DNA of 64,000 nucleotides, taken from the NCBI RefSeq assembly GCF_013266695.1, contig NZ_JABRXF010000001.1:1-64000 (forward strand). Direction: 5' to 3'. Of the stretch, positions 46,362 through 55,534 are shown piece after piece (position 1 is the stretch's first letter; each line of letters begins with the position of its first letter). A program made the position numbers and the translations under genes. The notes under the pieces were generated by a model. The model made no database searches and was not told where the DNA came from. It saw only the letters and a list, made by a program, of their open reading frames with translations. Source of the DNA: Hongsoonwoonella zoysiae (GTDB taxonomy: Bacteria; Pseudomonadota; Alphaproteobacteria; Rhizobiales; Stappiaceae).

Positions 46362-46628
46362 TAGGTCATGGACCCATAAGTAAGATTGAAATGGTATGAG
46401 CGGATTTGTTCGGATACGAGGCGCGCGCCTGCAGGAAACCGTCCGGTTTTCAAAGGCTTACAACGACGTTGCCGGGCAAATCCGCCATATCCTAAGAGGA
46501 CGCGCAAACGGCTTTGATCTGCTTCGTCGAACCGCTTGATCGGGTGGCCGACCCGCCCCGCGCGCTTCTCCTTGCATCTCTTTGCCGTTTTAGCGCCATT
46601 CCAACCTTATTTATGGGTCCATGACCTA
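46362..46628. mobile_element. 267-bp MITE-like element with 33-bp terminal inverted repeats
   Basis: TAGGTCATGGACCCATAA at 46362 is matched, inverted, at 46611-46628; the arms extend to about 33 bp (46362-46394 and 46596-46628) with three mismatches. The ends are flanked by TA, as left by IS630/Tc1-mariner-type insertion. The interior has no gene. It lies in the dapD upstream region: a TTGACA at 46338-46343 would have its -10 position exactly at the left end. Confidence 0.75.
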
Positions 46629-46671
46629 GTCCGCACAATTTCAACCGCCACATTGACGGGAACGCCTGCCC

Positions 46672-47526
46672 ATGACCAACCAAGTCGACCTTGCCAAGCT
46701 CGAGGCCGTAATCGACGACGCTTTCGAGAACCGTGATTCCGTCAACACCCGCACGACCGGCGAAATCCGCAAGTCCGTGGAGACGACGCTCGATCTTCTC
46801 GACCGCGGACGCTTGCGCGTGGCGGAAAAGAAGGGCGGCGAATGGGTGGTGAACCAGTGGGCGAAGAAGGCCGTGCTCCTGTCTTTCCGGCTGAACCCGA
46901 TGGAAGTCATCAAGGGCGGGCCGGGCCAGGCCGTCTGGTGGGACAAGGTGCCTTCGAAATTCGACAGCTGGAGCGCCTCGGAATTCGAGGATGCGGGCTT
47001 TCGCGCCGTTCCGGGCAGCATCGTCCGCCGCTCCGCCTTCATCGGCAAGAACGCCATCCTGATGCCGTCCTTCGTGAACCTCGGCGCCTATGTGGATGAA
47101 GGCACCATGGTCGACACCTGGGTGACGGTCGGCTCCTGCGCGCAGATCGGCAAGAACGTGCATCTTTCCGGCGGTGTCGGCATCGGCGGCGTGCTTGAAC
47201 CGCTCCAGGCCGGCCCCGTCATCATCGAGGACAATTGTTTCATCGGCGCGCGCTCGGAAATCGTCGAGGGCGTGAAGGTGGGCGAAGGCTCCGTGATTTC
47301 CATGGGCGTTTTCATCGGCGCGTCGACCAAGATCGTCGACCGCACGACGGGCGAGGTCTTCATGGGCGAGGTTCCGCCCTATTCCGTCGTCGTGTCGGGC
47401 TCGCTGCCGGGCAAGCCTCTGCCGGACGGAACGCCGGGGCCGAACCTTTATTGCGCGGTGATTGTGAAGCGGGTGGACGAAAAGACGCGCAGCAAAACGT
47501 CGATCAACGACCTGCTGCGGGACTGA
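46672..47526 (+). CDS. dapD: 2,3,4,5-tetrahydropyridine-2,6-dicarboxylate N-succinyltransferase
   Basis: 284 residues, full DapD length. The N-terminal helical part ([19 protein letters not shown]) is followed by a left-handed beta-helix with [36 protein letters not shown] and [17 protein letters not shown]. It succinylates tetrahydrodipicolinate in lysine/diaminopimelate synthesis; DapE, which removes the succinyl group later, is encoded 2.2 kb downstream. A strong terminator follows. Confidence 0.96.
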   Translation: MTNQVDLAKLEAVIDDAFENRDSVNTRTTGEIRKSVETTLDLLDRGRLRVAEKKGGEWVVNQWAKKAVLLSFRLNPMEVIKGGPGQAVWWDKVPSKFDSWSASEFEDAGFRAVPGSIVRRSAFIGKNAILMPSFVNLGAYVDEGTMVDTWVTVGSCAQIGKNVHLSGGVGIGGVLEPLQAGPVIIEDNCFIGARSEIVEGVKVGEGSVISMGVFIGASTKIVDRTTGEVFMGEVPPYSVVVSGSLPGKPLPDGTPGPNLYCAVIVKRVDEKTRSKTSINDLLRD

Positions 47527-47545
47527 TTACCCGATTTCGGGTTCG

Positions 47546-47575
47546 AAGGCCGCGCCATCCGGTGCGGCCTTTTTT
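47546..47575. terminator. intrinsic terminator after dapD
   Basis: AAGGCCGC and GCGGCCTT stems with a 10-base loop, followed by TTTTT. It sits between the convergent dapD and cysteine hydrolase genes and can serve both, since the stem also starts with AA on the other strand. Confidence 0.85.
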
Positions 47576-47583
47576 ATTTGATA

Positions 47584-48192
47584 TCAGAGACTTGAAACAT
47601 TCGGCAGGATATGCGCGAAGCGATCCCCCAGGCCGGCAAGGGCGGCGCGGTGCAGATCTTCCGCCGACACGGCGCCGCCGTCGTAGCTTGGAAGCGGACG
47701 GGTGGCGCAGGCATCGGCGATCACCGCCGAGGCATATCCGTGGTCGAGGGCGGAGCGCACGGTCGCCGAAACGCACATATGCGTCATGAAACCGGCGACG
47801 ATGAGCGTAGAAATTTCTTTCTCCTTCAATAGCTTATTGAGTTCCGTGCCGGCGAAGGAATTCGGCAGGCGCTTGTCTACCACCGCTTCGCCCTCGCGAG
47901 GTTCCGCGACATCCAGAAAGGCACCGCCCGGGCCTTCGATATCGAAGAGACCGCCCGGCTGACCGACATGGCGAATGTGGACCACAGGCCAGCCTTCGGA
48001 TACCGCGAAATCTCTTAACTTTCTGATTTCATTCAGAGATTTTTCAATGCTGGAGAGCGGCAACTTGCCATCGAGATACTCGCCCTGAGCATCGATGATG
48101 ATAACCGCGACACCGCTTTCCGGGCGGACCCAGGTGCCCTTGCTCGCCATATCCAGAAGGGTTTTCGGCTCTGAATTCTCATTTGATATCAT
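47584..48192 (-). CDS. isochorismatase-family cysteine hydrolase
   Basis: 202 residues from the ATG at 48192. VAVIIIDAQGEYLDG carries the catalytic Asp, a Lys follows in the VDKRLPNSFAGTELN stretch, and GFMTHMCVSATVRSA the nucleophile Cys with the preceding cis-peptide region. Family members hydrolyse amides or enol ethers (nicotinamidase, N-carbamoyl amidase and others); the substrate is unknown. It is divergent from a LysR gene, its likely regulator. Confidence 0.85.
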   Translation of the reverse strand: MISNENSEPKTLLDMASKGTWVRPESGVAVIIIDAQGEYLDGKLPLSSIEKSLNEIRKLRDFAVSEGWPVVHIRHVGQPGGLFDIEGPGGAFLDVAEPREGEAVVDKRLPNSFAGTELNKLLKEKEISTLIVAGFMTHMCVSATVRSALDHGYASAVIADACATRPLPSYDGGAVSAEDLHRAALAGLGDRFAHILPNVSSL

Positions 48193-48243
48193 GTGCTTAG
48201 GCTCCACTTCCCGCAGATTTTCAGATCCTGCTCCGATGATAAT

Positions 48244-48301
48244 CCTGCAAATTCGCAAATAAACCTCTCGATATTGCGGAGTAACCCTGCAAATATGCAG
48301 G
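48244..48301. promoter_or_regulatory. two candidate LysR sites between the hydrolase and LysR genes
   Basis: CCTGCA-AATA-TGCAGG (48286-48301) is a perfect inverted repeat ending two bases before the LysR ATG; a partial copy, CCTGCAAATTCGCAAA, starts at 48244, 42 bases away (four helical turns). Paired sites in a divergent promoter fit LysR control of the hydrolase and self-repression. Confidence 0.5.
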
Positions 48302-48302
48302 T

Positions 48303-49154
48303 ATGTTGACATGGGACGACTATAATCTGGTGTTGCTGATTTCGCGGAAAGGCACGCTTTCCGCCGCCGCGAAGGCGCTGAACGTCAATGAAACCACGGT
48401 TTCGCGGCGTCTTGCGGCAGCGGAGGAACGCGCGGGCGCAACGTTGTTTACCCGCCGGAACCGCCGCCTGACACCCACCGCGAAAGGGAGCGTCGTGGTC
48501 AATTCCGCACTCGCGATGGAAAATTCCCTGATGGGTCAAAAAGGTGATTCTGAATTCCTTCGCGGCCTTGTGCGCGTCAGCAGCGTCTCCTTCGTGATCG
48601 ACACGCTGATCGCCCCCCTCCTGCCGGAGTTCGTCGCCCGCCACCCGGACATCACGCTGGAGCTTGTGCCTTCCAACGAGACGGCAAGCCTTGCCCTTAG
48701 AGAAGCGGATATTGGGATCCGCCTCGCCCGCCCCGAGCGGGGAAAGCTCGCCGCCCGCAAGATCGGAGAGGTCGAATTCGCACTTGCAGCCCGTCGGGAG
48801 ACAGAGCCGGAGCATTTCATCGCCTATGAGCGCGATCTCGACGACCTTCCCGAAATCCGGAAAATCCGGGAAGTCTACGATGGCGAGCCCATTGCGAGGA
48901 TAAGTTCGCTTCAAGGCATCGCCCAGGCCGCAGGCGCGGGGCTAGGCGCGGCCATGCTGCCGCTGGCGACGATCGCGGCCCACCGCGAGCTTGAGCCCGC
49001 CGAGCCTGCGATATCCGTCACCCGCCCGCTCTGGCTGGTCGTGCATGAGGACCTCAAGTCCCGCGCGACAGTGAGATGCGTGCTCGACTGGCTGGCGAAA
49101 GAAATTCCAAGAAAGCTGGCACAATTCGAAAAGTCAGCCGGTAAAGGCGCTTGA
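48303..49154 (+). CDS. LysR-family transcriptional regulator
   Basis: 283 residues. The N-terminal winged helix contains GTLSAAAKALNVNETTVSRRLA followed by AGATLFTRRNRRLTPTAKG; the C-terminal effector domain has SVSFVIDTLIAPLLPEFVAR. It is divergent from the isochorismatase-family gene, whose regulation is its most likely task. The inducer is unknown. Confidence 0.85.
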   Translation: MLTWDDYNLVLLISRKGTLSAAAKALNVNETTVSRRLAAAEERAGATLFTRRNRRLTPTAKGSVVVNSALAMENSLMGQKGDSEFLRGLVRVSSVSFVIDTLIAPLLPEFVARHPDITLELVPSNETASLALREADIGIRLARPERGKLAARKIGEVEFALAARRETEPEHFIAYERDLDDLPEIRKIREVYDGEPIARISSLQGIAQAAGAGLGAAMLPLATIAAHRELEPAEPAISVTRPLWLVVHEDLKSRATVRCVLDWLAKEIPRKLAQFEKSAGKGA

Positions 49155-49227
49155 TCGGCATTCGCGCCGTGCCTACTTCGGCTGAGACAGCTTTACCCCC
49201 GACCGCTCCGAGTGATAAAGACCGGCC

Positions 49228-49659
49228 ATGTCCCAACCTCAACCGCACCCCGGCCCGCCCAGCGTGCTCTGGCTCCTCTTCAACCCGATCGGCCGCGTCT
49301 CACGCGAACCCTACTGGTTGGGCTTTGCCCTCGTCTGGGCGCTGATGGGCATTCCCTTCAACATCTGGATCCGCACGATCGACTTTTCGGGCGGGATAGA
49401 GGAACTGGCGCTTGCCGATTTCGTGGAATCGAACGCGCTTATCCCCATCCTGCTTTTCGCCGTGCAATGGGTGGAACTGGCGCTCGTCATCAAGCGGCTG
49501 CAGGACCGGGGGCTGACGGGGCTGCTCGCCATTCTGGTGTTTCTCCCCATCATCAATGTGCTGTTTATAATCGCGCTCGGGCTGATCCCCGGCGAAGACA
49601 GGCCGAACCGTTACGGCCCTTATGCAAATTCGCGCTGGCAAAGGCCCGGCAAGACCTGA
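49228..49659 (+). CDS. DUF805-family small membrane protein
   Basis: 143 residues with a soluble N-terminus LLFNPIGRVSREPYWLGF, typical of DUF805, then three to four hydrophobic helices and the family segment KRLQDRGLTGLLAILVFLP. It ends EDRPNRYGPYANSRW. Function is unknown. It starts 73 bases after the LysR gene and 33 bases before dapE and may be cotranscribed with dapE. Confidence 0.82.
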   Translation: MSQPQPHPGPPSVLWLLFNPIGRVSREPYWLGFALVWALMGIPFNIWIRTIDFSGGIEELALADFVESNALIPILLFAVQWVELALVIKRLQDRGLTGLLAILVFLPIINVLFIIALGLIPGEDRPNRYGPYANSRWQRPGKT

Positions 49660-49692
49660 TCGAACACTCCGCAGCCGAGGCTTTCAACGCCG

Positions 49693-50877
49693 ATGTCCGA
49701 AACGCTTTCCACCGCCGCACGGCTTTGCCGCGAGCTGATCCGCTGCCCCTCCGTCACGCCTGAGGAAGGTGGCGCGCTCGCCTTCCTCGACAAAACCTTG
49801 AGCGAGGCGGGTTTTACCGTCTCCCGGCCCGTCTTTTCAGACGAAGGCACGCCGGACGTGGAAAACCTTTTCGCGACAATCGGCTCCGACCACCCCCATT
49901 TCGTTTTCGCAGGCCATACGGACGTCGTGCCGCCCGGAGACGAGGCGAAGTGGAGCGCCCCTCCGTTTTCAGGCGAAATCCGCGACGGCGAGATGATCGG
50001 CCGGGGCACGGCGGACATGAAGGGCGGCGTCGCCGCTTTCGCCGCCGCCGCGCTGGAGTTCGTTGCCGATAGGGGAGCCGCGCGGGGGGCGGATTTCGGC
50101 GGCACGATCTCGTTTCTGATTACCGGCGACGAGGAAGGCCCGGCGGTGAACGGCACCGTGAAGCTGCTGGAATGGGCGATAGCTCAGGGCCACAGGTTCG
50201 ACGCCTGCATCGTCGGCGAGCCGACCAACCCGGAAAAGCTCGGCGACGCGATCAAGGTTGGCCGGCGCGGCTCGCTGACCGGCGAAATCACCGTGACGGG
50301 CACACAGGGCCATGTCGCCTATCCGCATCTCGCGAAAAACCCGATACCCGGCCTCGTGAGCCTGCTTACCGCACTCGATGCGCTGCATCTGGATGACGGC
50401 AACGAGCGGTTCCAGCCCTCGAACCTTGAGGTGACCACGGTCGATGTCGGCAATCCGGCCAGCAACATCATCCCGGCAAGCGCCTTCGCGCGCTTCAACA
50501 TCCGCTTCAACGACCAATGGTCGCTCGAGACGCTGAAAGCGCGGGTGAGCGAAACGCTGAACGATGCCGCGCCCGAAGGGCTCGACTGGAAGGTCGAATT
50601 CTCGCGCGACGGCAGCGACAGCTTCCTGACCCGCGACGACGCGCTGATAAACATGCTTTCATCGGCGATCCGAACGGAAACCGGCCGGGAGCCGGAACTT
50701 TCGACCGGGGGCGGCACGTCGGACGCGCGCTTTATCAAGAATTACTGCCCCGTGGTGGAATTCGGCCTAGTGGGCAAGACCATGCACCAGGTGGACGAGC
50801 GTGTGGCGGTTGCCGATCTCGACCGGCTTGCAAATATCTACCGAAGGTTCCTCGAAGGCTATTTTCCGGCCCGGTAA
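49693..50877 (+). CDS. dapE: succinyl-diaminopimelate desuccinylase
   Basis: 394 residues of the M20 metallopeptidase family. FVFAGHTDVVPPGD carries the first zinc ligands, MIGRGTADMKGGVAAF the bridging Asp, and LITGDEEGPAVNG the catalytic Glu and next ligand; LSTGGGTSDARFIKNY and GLVGKTMHQVDE complete the site. Length and order match DapE rather than ArgE. It cleaves N-succinyl-L,L-diaminopimelate in the pathway that starts with DapD. Confidence 0.95.
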   Translation: MSETLSTAARLCRELIRCPSVTPEEGGALAFLDKTLSEAGFTVSRPVFSDEGTPDVENLFATIGSDHPHFVFAGHTDVVPPGDEAKWSAPPFSGEIRDGEMIGRGTADMKGGVAAFAAAALEFVADRGAARGADFGGTISFLITGDEEGPAVNGTVKLLEWAIAQGHRFDACIVGEPTNPEKLGDAIKVGRRGSLTGEITVTGTQGHVAYPHLAKNPIPGLVSLLTALDALHLDDGNERFQPSNLEVTTVDVGNPASNIIPASAFARFNIRFNDQWSLETLKARVSETLNDAAPEGLDWKVEFSRDGSDSFLTRDDALINMLSSAIRTETGREPELSTGGGTSDARFIKNYCPVVEFGLVGKTMHQVDERVAVADLDRLANIYRRFLEGYFPAR

Positions 50878-50910
50878 GGCCCAAATGAAGGAAAGGCAAG
50901 CGACGCGCGG

Positions 50911-51507
50911 ATGCTGCTGCAGGGCGATGAAATAAAGCGGTCGCTTTCCGCCTCCTGGGGCCTGTTCCTGGGCCGGGCGGAAAGCATGCGGGGCTTCGAC
51001 CTCAGCCTTTCCGGCTTCTGGCGGTCGTTCCTCGTCATTGTTTTGCTGGTGCCGCCGTTCCTGATCGCTATTCTGGCGGAACGCAAGTTGATCCTCACCA
51101 ATCCCGAATTGCCGGCGGGTGAATTCAATGACGCGGTCTACCTCCTCTCGCAGTCCATCGGCTTCGGCCTCGACTGGGTGATCCTGCCCGTGCTGCTGGC
51201 TTTCCTGGCGCGCCCGCTGAACCTGGGCCAGGCCTATGTGCCCTTCATCGTCGCGCGCAACTGGACGACGCTGATCGCCGTCATCCCTTATACGATCCCG
51301 GCGCTTTTATATGCGATAGGCATCATCTCGGCGTCTGCGATGCTGCTTTTGAGCTTCGTCGCCATGCTGATCGTCATCCGCTACCGCTACATGGTGGCGC
51401 GCATCGCTCTCGACGCCACGGTCGGCCTTGCCATCGGCATCGTCATGCTCGATTTCCTGATCAGTTTGGTGATTGGGACTGCGATAACGCGACTGACGGG
51501 GTTTTAG
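50911..51507 (+). CDS. conserved membrane protein of unknown function
   Basis: 198 residues with four or five hydrophobic helices (for example SFLVIVLLVPPFLIAILAE near residue 40 and AMLLLSFVAMLIVIRYRYM near 150). I do not recognise a characterised family. It begins 33 bases after dapE and is probably the last gene of that transcript; the A/T-rich segment begins right after it. Confidence 0.6.
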   Translation: MLLQGDEIKRSLSASWGLFLGRAESMRGFDLSLSGFWRSFLVIVLLVPPFLIAILAERKLILTNPELPAGEFNDAVYLLSQSIGFGLDWVILPVLLAFLARPLNLGQAYVPFIVARNWTTLIAVIPYTIPALLYAIGIISASAMLLLSFVAMLIVIRYRYMVARIALDATVGLAIGIVMLDFLISLVIGTAITRLTGF

Positions 51508-51688
51508 AGGGGGAGATGCGATTTGAGTATGGTGGCAGACTTTACACGAAGCCACATAATTTGTATGCCCTATAACAACTTATAATAATATTTAATAATT
51601 ATAATTCTGCCCCACATGTCCAAGCATTACTACACCGAAAACACCATCAAAAATCAGCTTCATCAGCTTAAATTGAAAGTTCTTTCAA
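51508..51688. other. A/T-rich leader region of the DUF4238 gene
   Basis: 181 bases whose composition changes sharply to A/T after about 51545 (runs such as TTATAATAATATTTAATAA). Probable promoter region of the downstream gene, and a visible edge of foreign DNA. Confidence 0.5.
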
Positions 51689-52789
51689 ATGGCAAATAAT
51701 AAAAATCAGCATTTTGTTCCAAAATCTCATTTCAAACCTTTTAGTATTAACAGAGAAGGGCGTGCCATTCATCTTTTTAACCTAGATAACATGCGAATAA
51801 TATTCAATGCCTCTGTAAAGAAACAATGCTCACAAGACTACTTTTACGGACGCAACCAGAAACTTGAAGAAGCCATACAATCAGTCGAGAGGGGTTACGC
51901 CAAATGCGTATCATCATTGCATGAGCCAGATGCATCGATTGACGAATTTCACCAAGTAGCCCTCAGGCGCTTCGCCTATCTGCAGCATCTACGGACGGAA
52001 GCCGCCGCGCGTCGCTCAGCGGAGATGACTTTTGCAGTGTCATCTATTGGTGGAGCAAGCTTCCAACACCCGCCGATGAAAGATGCAATAAGAGATAGCG
52101 TAATCATAGCTATGCAAATTTTCGCAGAAACAATGGAATCTGTAGATGATCTAAAAGTTAGAATCGTTAGAAATACCACTACTACTCCATTTATTACTTC
52201 TGATGACCCAGCTATAATTGCAAATAGATGGCATCAGAGCCGCCGATATGCTAAGCATAGTGGCTTCGGCATCTACAATGCAGGTATCATTCTATTTTTA
52301 CCTCTATCACCCACATTGCTGGCCATCCTGTTTGACGGAGATGTTTATAGGGCCGAACATTCTAGCGGTTGGATTGATCTATCGAACCCGCTAGACGTCG
52401 ACGCATGCAACCATCAGCAGGTTCTGAACTGCGCGGCAAATCTATACTTCGGTGATTTGGACTCGAAGGATTATGTCAAGTCTATTGCACATAATGACAA
52501 AAAATTTAGACCAACAGAACCCTTCGAACTAAACACAGCAATTCGTGACTATAGCACAGATACTCACACCCGATACGCTGTTATACCTAAGCAAGACATA
52601 CCTGATGACGGGGACATACTTGTCCACGTAAAATCGGTCAGGCCAGTGCCGCAAAAATGGCCTTCTTTTTTAAAACTTCGGAATAGGCGCTATGTCTTCA
52701 CCAATGACACTGCCGAGGGGTACCGGCGTCGCATGACAGCGGTACCTAGTAGTTTTGATAGCCCAACTTGGCGGAAGATTCGAGTTTAG
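51689..52789 (+). CDS. DUF4238-family protein, likely horizontally acquired
   Basis: 366 residues opening MANNKNQHFVPKSHFKPFS, the DUF4238 signature (NQHFVPxxxLKxF). Mid-protein PFITSDDPAIIANRW and FLPLSPTLLAILFDGD are the other family blocks. The activity is not known; DUF4238 genes are scattered and often carried on variable DNA. The gene and its leader are clearly richer in A and T than everything around them, with codons such as AAT, TTT and ATA that the neighbours avoid. It stands alone between the dapE transcript and a repeat patch. Confidence 0.75.
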   Translation: MANNKNQHFVPKSHFKPFSINREGRAIHLFNLDNMRIIFNASVKKQCSQDYFYGRNQKLEEAIQSVERGYAKCVSSLHEPDASIDEFHQVALRRFAYLQHLRTEAAARRSAEMTFAVSSIGGASFQHPPMKDAIRDSVIIAMQIFAETMESVDDLKVRIVRNTTTTPFITSDDPAIIANRWHQSRRYAKHSGFGIYNAGIILFLPLSPTLLAILFDGDVYRAEHSSGWIDLSNPLDVDACNHQQVLNCAANLYFGDLDSKDYVKSIAHNDKKFRPTEPFELNTAIRDYSTDTHTRYAVIPKQDIPDDGDILVHVKSVRPVPQKWPSFLKLRNRRYVFTNDTAEGYRRRMTAVPSSFDSPTWRKIRV

Positions 52790-53620
52790 TTCTTGAAGCC
52801 GATCACGCTCCCTTCCCAACTTCTAGCGTTTTGCCGCCGTAACCCCATGCGATAGCGCCGTAGTCCGGCGAGGAAGACTTCGAGCGGCTCCTTGCACAGC
52901 GTCTCCCCGCCCTGCCGTCACGCCAGTACCCGGGTCTTCGCCCGGGCATGGACCCGGCCCCCAGTCACCGTGCAACATGCGGGGACGATGCAGATTTCAG
53001 AGGGGGATGCCGGAAATCTCCCGATATTTCGTCGTAATTGGCGAGGTGGATTGGTTCCCGCTCGGAGGCGGGATGACACTGAGAGTGCGGCGAATATCGG
53101 GGGTCCAATGAGGTTTCCGCAAGTGAGGGCCGCATTGGTTGCAGTAGGCAGTTGTCGGGAAACTGCCGATATCTCGTCGTATCTGGCGAGGTGGATTAGG
53201 CCCCGGGTCAAGCCCGGGGTGACGACTGAGGGTGGGGCGACGACAGCAGGTAAGCCAGCGGCAGAGGCGGGATGACGCTGGGGAGTAGGCATGGACACTG
53301 CCGGTTCCCAGTGCCGGGCAACCGGGGAACGAAGCGGCCGACCTGCGCAAACCATGTCCGGTTCCGGGAAAGGTTCAATTTGGCAGGTTTCTCAAGACGT
53401 TTACCGCTTAGGCGAAGTCTTAACCGGACAGCAGCTCGGACGCGGGGTGGCGGCTGAGGATGGGGCGACGGCAACGGGTGAGACAACGGCTGAGGCGGGG
53501 TGACGCAGGGAATAAGAAACGCAGGCTGCCAGTTTCCGCGCTTGCGGAGTTTCGCCAAGGATGCGGTCGCTATCGGCCCGGCGGCGGGGCGAAGACGACG
53601 GATTTGCCCGGTCGCTACGC
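52790..53620. repeat. non-coding patch of diverged repeats and short hairpins
   Basis: No gene seen in about 830 bases. A 40-base unit occurs at 53012-53052 and 53158-53197 (both contain CGTCGTA and end TGGCGAGGTGGATT). Variants of GAGGCGGGATGACGCTG recur near 53068, 53265 and 53495. GC palindromes include CCCGGG-TCTTCG-CCCGGG near 52928 and CCCCGGG-TCAAG-CCCGGGG at 53201-53219, the 'PGLDPG-encoding' type of repeat common between alphaproteobacterial genes. Confidence 0.65.
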
Positions 53621-55366
53621 TTACGGCAGCAACCCGTGCCGGCGAAGGCCGCTCAGCAGATGCCGGTTTCTGTCATCGTCCGCATAGGGGCGCCAGTTGG
53701 CCTTTCTCGCCACGAAGTCCGGGTCCAGGGCGCTGCAACGCTCAAGCGCGGCGCGCGCATCCTCCACGCGATCGAGATGGGCAAGGCAAATCGCATAGCG
53801 AAACTGGGCCTCCGGCAGGTCGGGCCGCAAGAAGACGGCCTGGCGTGCCCAGTCGGCGGCGATCTGCGGTTCGCCATGGCTGATGTAGGCACGCGCGAGA
53901 TAGGCCATGTAACGCCAGCGGACGGGATCGCGCGGGTTGAGAGCGAGGCCCCGTTCCATCTGCTGTATGCCCTCCGCGCCGCGACCGACAAGGTCAAGGC
54001 GATTGCCCACCGCCATGGCCGCATGGGCGAAATTGGGGTTGAGTTGCAGCGCTATTTGCGCCTCGGCCAGCCCGAGGTCCGTTTCCTCGGTCCAGATGTG
54101 CACGGCACCCAGGCTCATGTGAGCAAGGGCCGAGCTGTCATCAAGCGCGACGGCCTTGCGCGCCGCGTCCAATCCGCGTGCCAGGCTCGCCTGGCGGTCT
54201 TCCACGCAGTCGAACATGATGAGCCGCACGTGGCACCAGCCAAGCCTTGCCCAGGCGTCGCAATACGCGGGGTCCAGATTTGTCGCCGCCTCGAACATGG
54301 CGATCGCTTCGGCGGTACCTTCGCAGGTCTCATTGTAGAAGGCGTCCAGGCCCTTTAGGTAATAATCCCAGGCGCTGAGATCGTGCGTCGGCTTGGCCCG
54401 GGAGCGGCGATGCTCGAAATGCTCCAGCTCCGGCATGATCACCGCCGCGATCCGGTTGGTGATTTCATCCTGGACCTCGAAGATATCTTCCAGCTGGCGG
54501 TCGTAATGTTCGGCCCAGACGTGATGGCCGCTCTTGGCATCGATGAGCTGGGCGGTGATGCGCACCTGCGCACCGGCCTTGCGCACGCTGCCTTCCAGCA
54601 AATACCTCGCGCCCAGCTCCTGGGCGATCTTCTGCACCCGCACGTTCAGGCCCTTGTAGGAGAAGCTTGAGTTGCGGGCGATCACCGGAAAGGAGCGCCA
54701 ATGGGAAAGCGCGGTGATGATGTCTTCGGTGATGCCGTCGGAGAAGTATTCCTGCTCGGGATCGCCGGACATATTGGCGAAGGGCAGAACCGCGATCGCG
54801 GGTTTCGGCCATGCATCCGAAGCTTCGCCCGCGGCCGGCGCAGCACCGCCGGCAGCGGTCGCGATGCGATAAACCCGGATCGGCTCGGCGACGTTCTTGA
54901 GGTCGCACTCGCCCAGATCCTCAACCGTCGCCTCGACCCTGCCCCGCATCTGGCGGAAAGCATCGCCGGATATGCAAATGCCGCCGGGCTCGGCCATGGC
55001 TTCCAGACGCGCGGCGACGTTGACGCCTTCGCCATGGATATCGCCGCCCTCGACGATCACGTCGCCCAGGTTGATGCCGATGCGGAACCGCAGACGCCTG
55101 AATTCCTCGGCCTCAGTCTCCCGTTCCGCCACGCCGTCCTGCCAGAGCATGGCGCAGGCAACCGCATCCACCACACTGGCGAACTCCACCAGAAGCCCGT
55201 CGCCCATGAGCTTGACGATGCGGCCGTGGTGCTCGTCGATCAAAGGCTCGAGGAAGCCTTCACGCAGGCTGGTGAGGCGCGCGAGCGTACCGGCCTCGTC
55301 AGCGCCCATCAGGGCCGTGTACCCCACGACGTCGGCGGCCAGAACGGCGACAAGCCTGCGCTCCAC
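53621..55366 (-). CDS. class III adenylate/guanylate cyclase with TolB-like and TPR regions
   Basis: 581 residues. The cyclase domain (about 1-170) has LAADVVGYTALMG with the first metal Asp, LMGDGLLVEF with the second, and HGEGVNVAARLEAMAEPGG with the transition-state Asn/Arg. A linker leads to a TolB-N-like part (AIAVLPFANMSGDPEQEYFSD) and to TPR-like repeats up to about residue 560. It has no membrane helix. Such cyclases are abundant in rhizobia; the effector input probably comes through the TPR part. Substrate (ATP or GTP) cannot be fixed by eye. Confidence 0.88.
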   Translation of the reverse strand: MERRLVAVLAADVVGYTALMGADEAGTLARLTSLREGFLEPLIDEHHGRIVKLMGDGLLVEFASVVDAVACAMLWQDGVAERETEAEEFRRLRFRIGINLGDVIVEGGDIHGEGVNVAARLEAMAEPGGICISGDAFRQMRGRVEATVEDLGECDLKNVAEPIRVYRIATAAGGAAPAAGEASDAWPKPAIAVLPFANMSGDPEQEYFSDGITEDIITALSHWRSFPVIARNSSFSYKGLNVRVQKIAQELGARYLLEGSVRKAGAQVRITAQLIDAKSGHHVWAEHYDRQLEDIFEVQDEITNRIAAVIMPELEHFEHRRSRAKPTHDLSAWDYYLKGLDAFYNETCEGTAEAIAMFEAATNLDPAYCDAWARLGWCHVRLIMFDCVEDRQASLARGLDAARKAVALDDSSALAHMSLGAVHIWTEETDLGLAEAQIALQLNPNFAHAAMAVGNRLDLVGRGAEGIQQMERGLALNPRDPVRWRYMAYLARAYISHGEPQIAADWARQAVFLRPDLPEAQFRYAICLAHLDRVEDARAALERCSALDPDFVARKANWRPYADDDRNRHLLSGLRRHGLLP

Positions 55367-55534
55367 GTCTCATCTCCTTCGCCCCGAAGATTAACACCAC
55401 GGAGTAGAGAATCCACGCTGTCGTTTATCGGTCCGAACTGCCTGGAGATGCGCGAACGGCGGATATGCCGACGCTTCCGCGCGGCAACGCGGCTGATATG
55501 AGCCAAAAAATTTTCAGCTCGCGCGCCTTCAAGC

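Noticed and set aside
46492-47163. Minus-strand frame opposite dapD.
   Set aside because: Antisense shadow of a well-supported gene in GC-rich DNA.
51616-51699. A 27-codon frame (MSKHYYTENTIKNQ...) overlapping the DUF4238 start.
   Set aside because: No ribosome site, and the DUF4238 ATG fits the family start without it.
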